From NCBI GenBank assembly GCA_036510675.1, contig DATCDN010000001.1, positions 11,855-75,854 of the forward strand: a stretch of 64,000 bases of DNA, in the 5' to 3' direction. Of the stretch, positions 62,640 through 64,000 are shown in pieces. Below the pieces are notes generated by a model that saw only the letters and a program-made list of their open reading frames with translations, was not told the DNA's origin and made no database searches. Both the position numbers and the translations under genes were made by a program. The DNA is from JAATGI01 sp036510675 (lineage in GTDB: Bacteria; Pseudomonadota; Alphaproteobacteria; ATCC43930; CGMCC-115725). The first letter of the stretch is position 1; every line of letters begins with the position of its first letter.

Positions 62640-63308
62640 CGTCAATTCTCCAGCAAGCGCGTTATGCTCGATTGTCGTGGCCCCAACGGGGGCGCGCAGC
62701 CGGCCAAACAGTCCAATGATCAGCAACCAAGAAGACGAAGTGCGCATGGCGACGCTCCATAGAGAAAATCTCGCCGAACATTCTCCAAGTTGCCAACTAA
62801 ACAATGGTTAATTTGGATTCGAAATTTGACGTAGGCGATTTTATTGGAAATTTTTGCCTATCGTGAATCCGTGCTATCGCAATGCTTCGTTCCGGCAAAA
62901 AAGAAGGCTACCCCCCGGTAGTCAGACGAACCGCTATAAAAGGATAGCTTCGGCCAAGCCGATCAACGAATTCCGCCGATGGACGCATAACCGAATCTGC
63001 TGCATTGTGCTCGCTCCGTGTCCCCGGCTGCGGTCAGTGGGCGGAAAAGTCAGGCAAACCGCCGCGAACCCGCTGAGGTAATGTCAGCGGCCCCGCTCGC
63101 GGGTGGTAGAGCGCGCGGGATAGATCGCCCGTGCACTTATACCAGCGGGTCGAGCACCACACACACGCCCACGCGCCCGCTCCACGCCCCACGCGGGCCC
63201 GCACCACGCACGCGATGCCACTTGCTCACCAGCGGGCCGGGGAAATGGCGATAGCGTCGATTTTAACGACGTGGCGGAAGGCGGCGGCGTCCCGATGCGG
63301 GCACACTG
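62640..63308. other. Non-coding stretch in the putative island
   Basis: About 670 bases with no convincing gene. The first 250 are AT-rich. The part around 63150-63230 is a low-complexity CAC/GCCC-rich run that reads as GTG/GGGC on the other strand. Short open frames here have no ribosome sites or recognisable products. Confidence 0.5.
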
Positions 63309-63806
63309 TTAGCCCTCGGGATCGGCATTGACGCTTCGTGGCGCATCGGCATCGCCTTCCGCTTTGGCGTACGGCGTTACGTCAGTTAGGCCGGCAAGGA
63401 AATCCTCGACTGTGCGACCGCGCGGCTCACCTGAAGCGTTGCGGCTCATGATGGGGCCATGGCCGCGATCCACCAGCTCGCGGGCAGCGCCGAGCCGGAC
63501 CTGCTCAGACCCTGCGCTCTGCGCCAGCTCAATGAGCACGCCAACGCCAATGCTTGCTGCGGCGCTCAGTTTGTTGCTGATTTCGTCCCGCAATGCCGCG
63601 AGAATTTTGTGGTGATGCAACAGCTCGTATGCCCGAGACTTGGCTTGGGCGCGGTCGCCATCGCCGTAGCCAGCGGCCAGGGCAGCCTGGATCGCGCCGT
63701 CACGTTGGGTGCCTCGTTCCATGTAAGCCTGAACGAACTTGGCCTGCCGCTCGGTGAGGTCAGCGAGGGTGACGCTTTCGCGATAGGCGACGAGCTGGCT
63801 ATTCAC
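63309..63806 (-). CDS. Phage terminase small subunit
   Basis: 165 aa from a GTG at 63806 preceded by AAAGGAG (eight bases). Opens with the terminase_2-type core LADLTERQAKFVQAYMERG, QRDGAIQAALAAGYGDGDRAQAKSRAYELL, a helix-turn-helix for recognising packaging sites, followed by ALRDEISNKLSAAASIG. In-frame ATG starts at 63962 (with AGGAGA) or further up would add a Pro/Arg-rich N-terminus that does not look like folded protein. Indicates a prophage or remnant at the right edge. The large subunit would lie to the left on this strand but is absent, so it is isolated. Confidence 0.75.
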   Translation of the reverse strand: MNSQLVAYRESVTLADLTERQAKFVQAYMERGTQRDGAIQAALAAGYGDGDRAQAKSRAYELLHHHKILAALRDEISNKLSAAASIGVGVLIELAQSAGSEQVRLGAARELVDRGHGPIMSRNASGEPRGRTVEDFLAGLTDVTPYAKAEGDADAPRSVNADPEG

Positions 63807-63940
63807 GGCATTTTCTCCTTTAGGGACAGCGGTTAGGCGCGCACGGGCGGCGCCGGGGGCCGGACGTGACGAAGGACGCGATGAACGGCGCCTGAACGGA
63901 GGCCACGCGGCACGAATCGGCGGGTTTGGCGGGTTTACTC

Positions 63941-64000
63941 TGGGCGCTATATAAATATACATATTAACTACTTCTCCTATTTTTGACATATTAGAATAGG
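63941..64000 (-). promoter_or_regulatory. AT-rich upstream region of the terminase gene
   Basis: The last 60 bases are very AT-rich, unlike the rest of the window, and contain TATATAAATATA-like text and AGGAGA on the minus strand. This is probably the promoter and leader of the phage-type gene. Boundaries are uncertain because the window ends here. Confidence 0.35.

Noticed and set aside
62382..62811. Short plus-strand frames opposite the small secreted protein
   Set aside because: The minus-strand frame has a signal peptide and a ribosome site; the plus-strand frames have neither.
63018..63254. Short frames across the CAC/GCCC-rich run
   Set aside because: Low-complexity DNA with His/Pro/Thr-rich translations and no start signals.
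1..64000. CRISPR arrays, rRNA genes and complete insertion sequences
   Set aside because: No regularly spaced repeats, rRNA segments or transposase genes were seen; the only RNA gene found is tRNA-Lys.

Overview
The window is GC-rich chromosomal DNA of an alphaproteobacterium. The evidence is the serS-pcm-nlpD run, the sdhE-mfd pair beside recG, CbpA/CbpM, a complete oxidative pentose phosphate operon and heavy use of ATGA/GTGA start-stop overlaps. The genus cannot be resolved from the sequence alone. Almost the whole window is coding. Long open frames opposite the large genes are GC shadows and are not annotated.

Layout. (1) 0-14 kb: a specialised-metabolite locus. A minus-strand series holds a gutted polysaccharide deacetylase, two DevC/FtsX-type ABC permeases, a highly reducing type I PKS (KS-AT-DH-degenerate MT-ER-KR-ACP) and an alpha-oxoamine synthase. 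Two glycosyltransferases (GT32-like and GT4-like) diverge from it. The simplest reading is a PKS chain released as an amino-ketone (sphingoid-like) lipid, possibly glycosylated and exported. (2) 14-27 kb: mostly housekeeping. It holds a CopD-like membrane protein, CbpM-CbpA, an SDR, a DUF815 ATPase, nlpD-pcm-serS, a CmcJ-like oxygenase with a FAD monooxygenase, a threonine-to-glycine pathway (Tdh of the SDR type plus Kbl), a DUF3891 protein and a GST. (3) 27-31.5 kb: a small defence/toxin patch (mazEF-like, TumE/TumA-like and a frameshifted mrr) around an exported flavin amine oxidase paired with a cytochrome c. (4) 31.6-39.3 kb: pgi-gnd-zwf-pgl-ROK kinase-rpiA on the minus strand, then an MFS exporter. 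(5) 39.5-44.2 kb: a 2-oxoacid:ferredoxin oxidoreductase (KorAB) with a GltD-like, ferredoxin-tailed flavoprotein. (6) 44.5-53.8 kb: small metabolic genes, then mfd-sdhE diverging from recG. (7) 53.8-56.8 kb: extradiol dioxygenase-esterase-flavin reductase. (8) 57-58.6 kb: a type III PKS with an ICMT-type methyltransferase. (9) 58.5-60.8 kb: one-carbon genes fhs and 5-formyl-THF cyclo-ligase. (10) A tRNA-Lys, then a more AT-rich, gene-poor segment with a beta-barrel protein, a small secreted protein and a phage terminase small subunit. This looks like DNA inserted at the tRNA.

The most novel part is the PKS/alpha-oxoamine synthase/permease/glycosyltransferase locus at the left edge. Its left boundary lies outside the window. 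The type III PKS-methyltransferase pair and the Tat-exported amine oxidase-cytochrome c pair are also worth following. All family assignments come from motifs read by eye; no database search was run.
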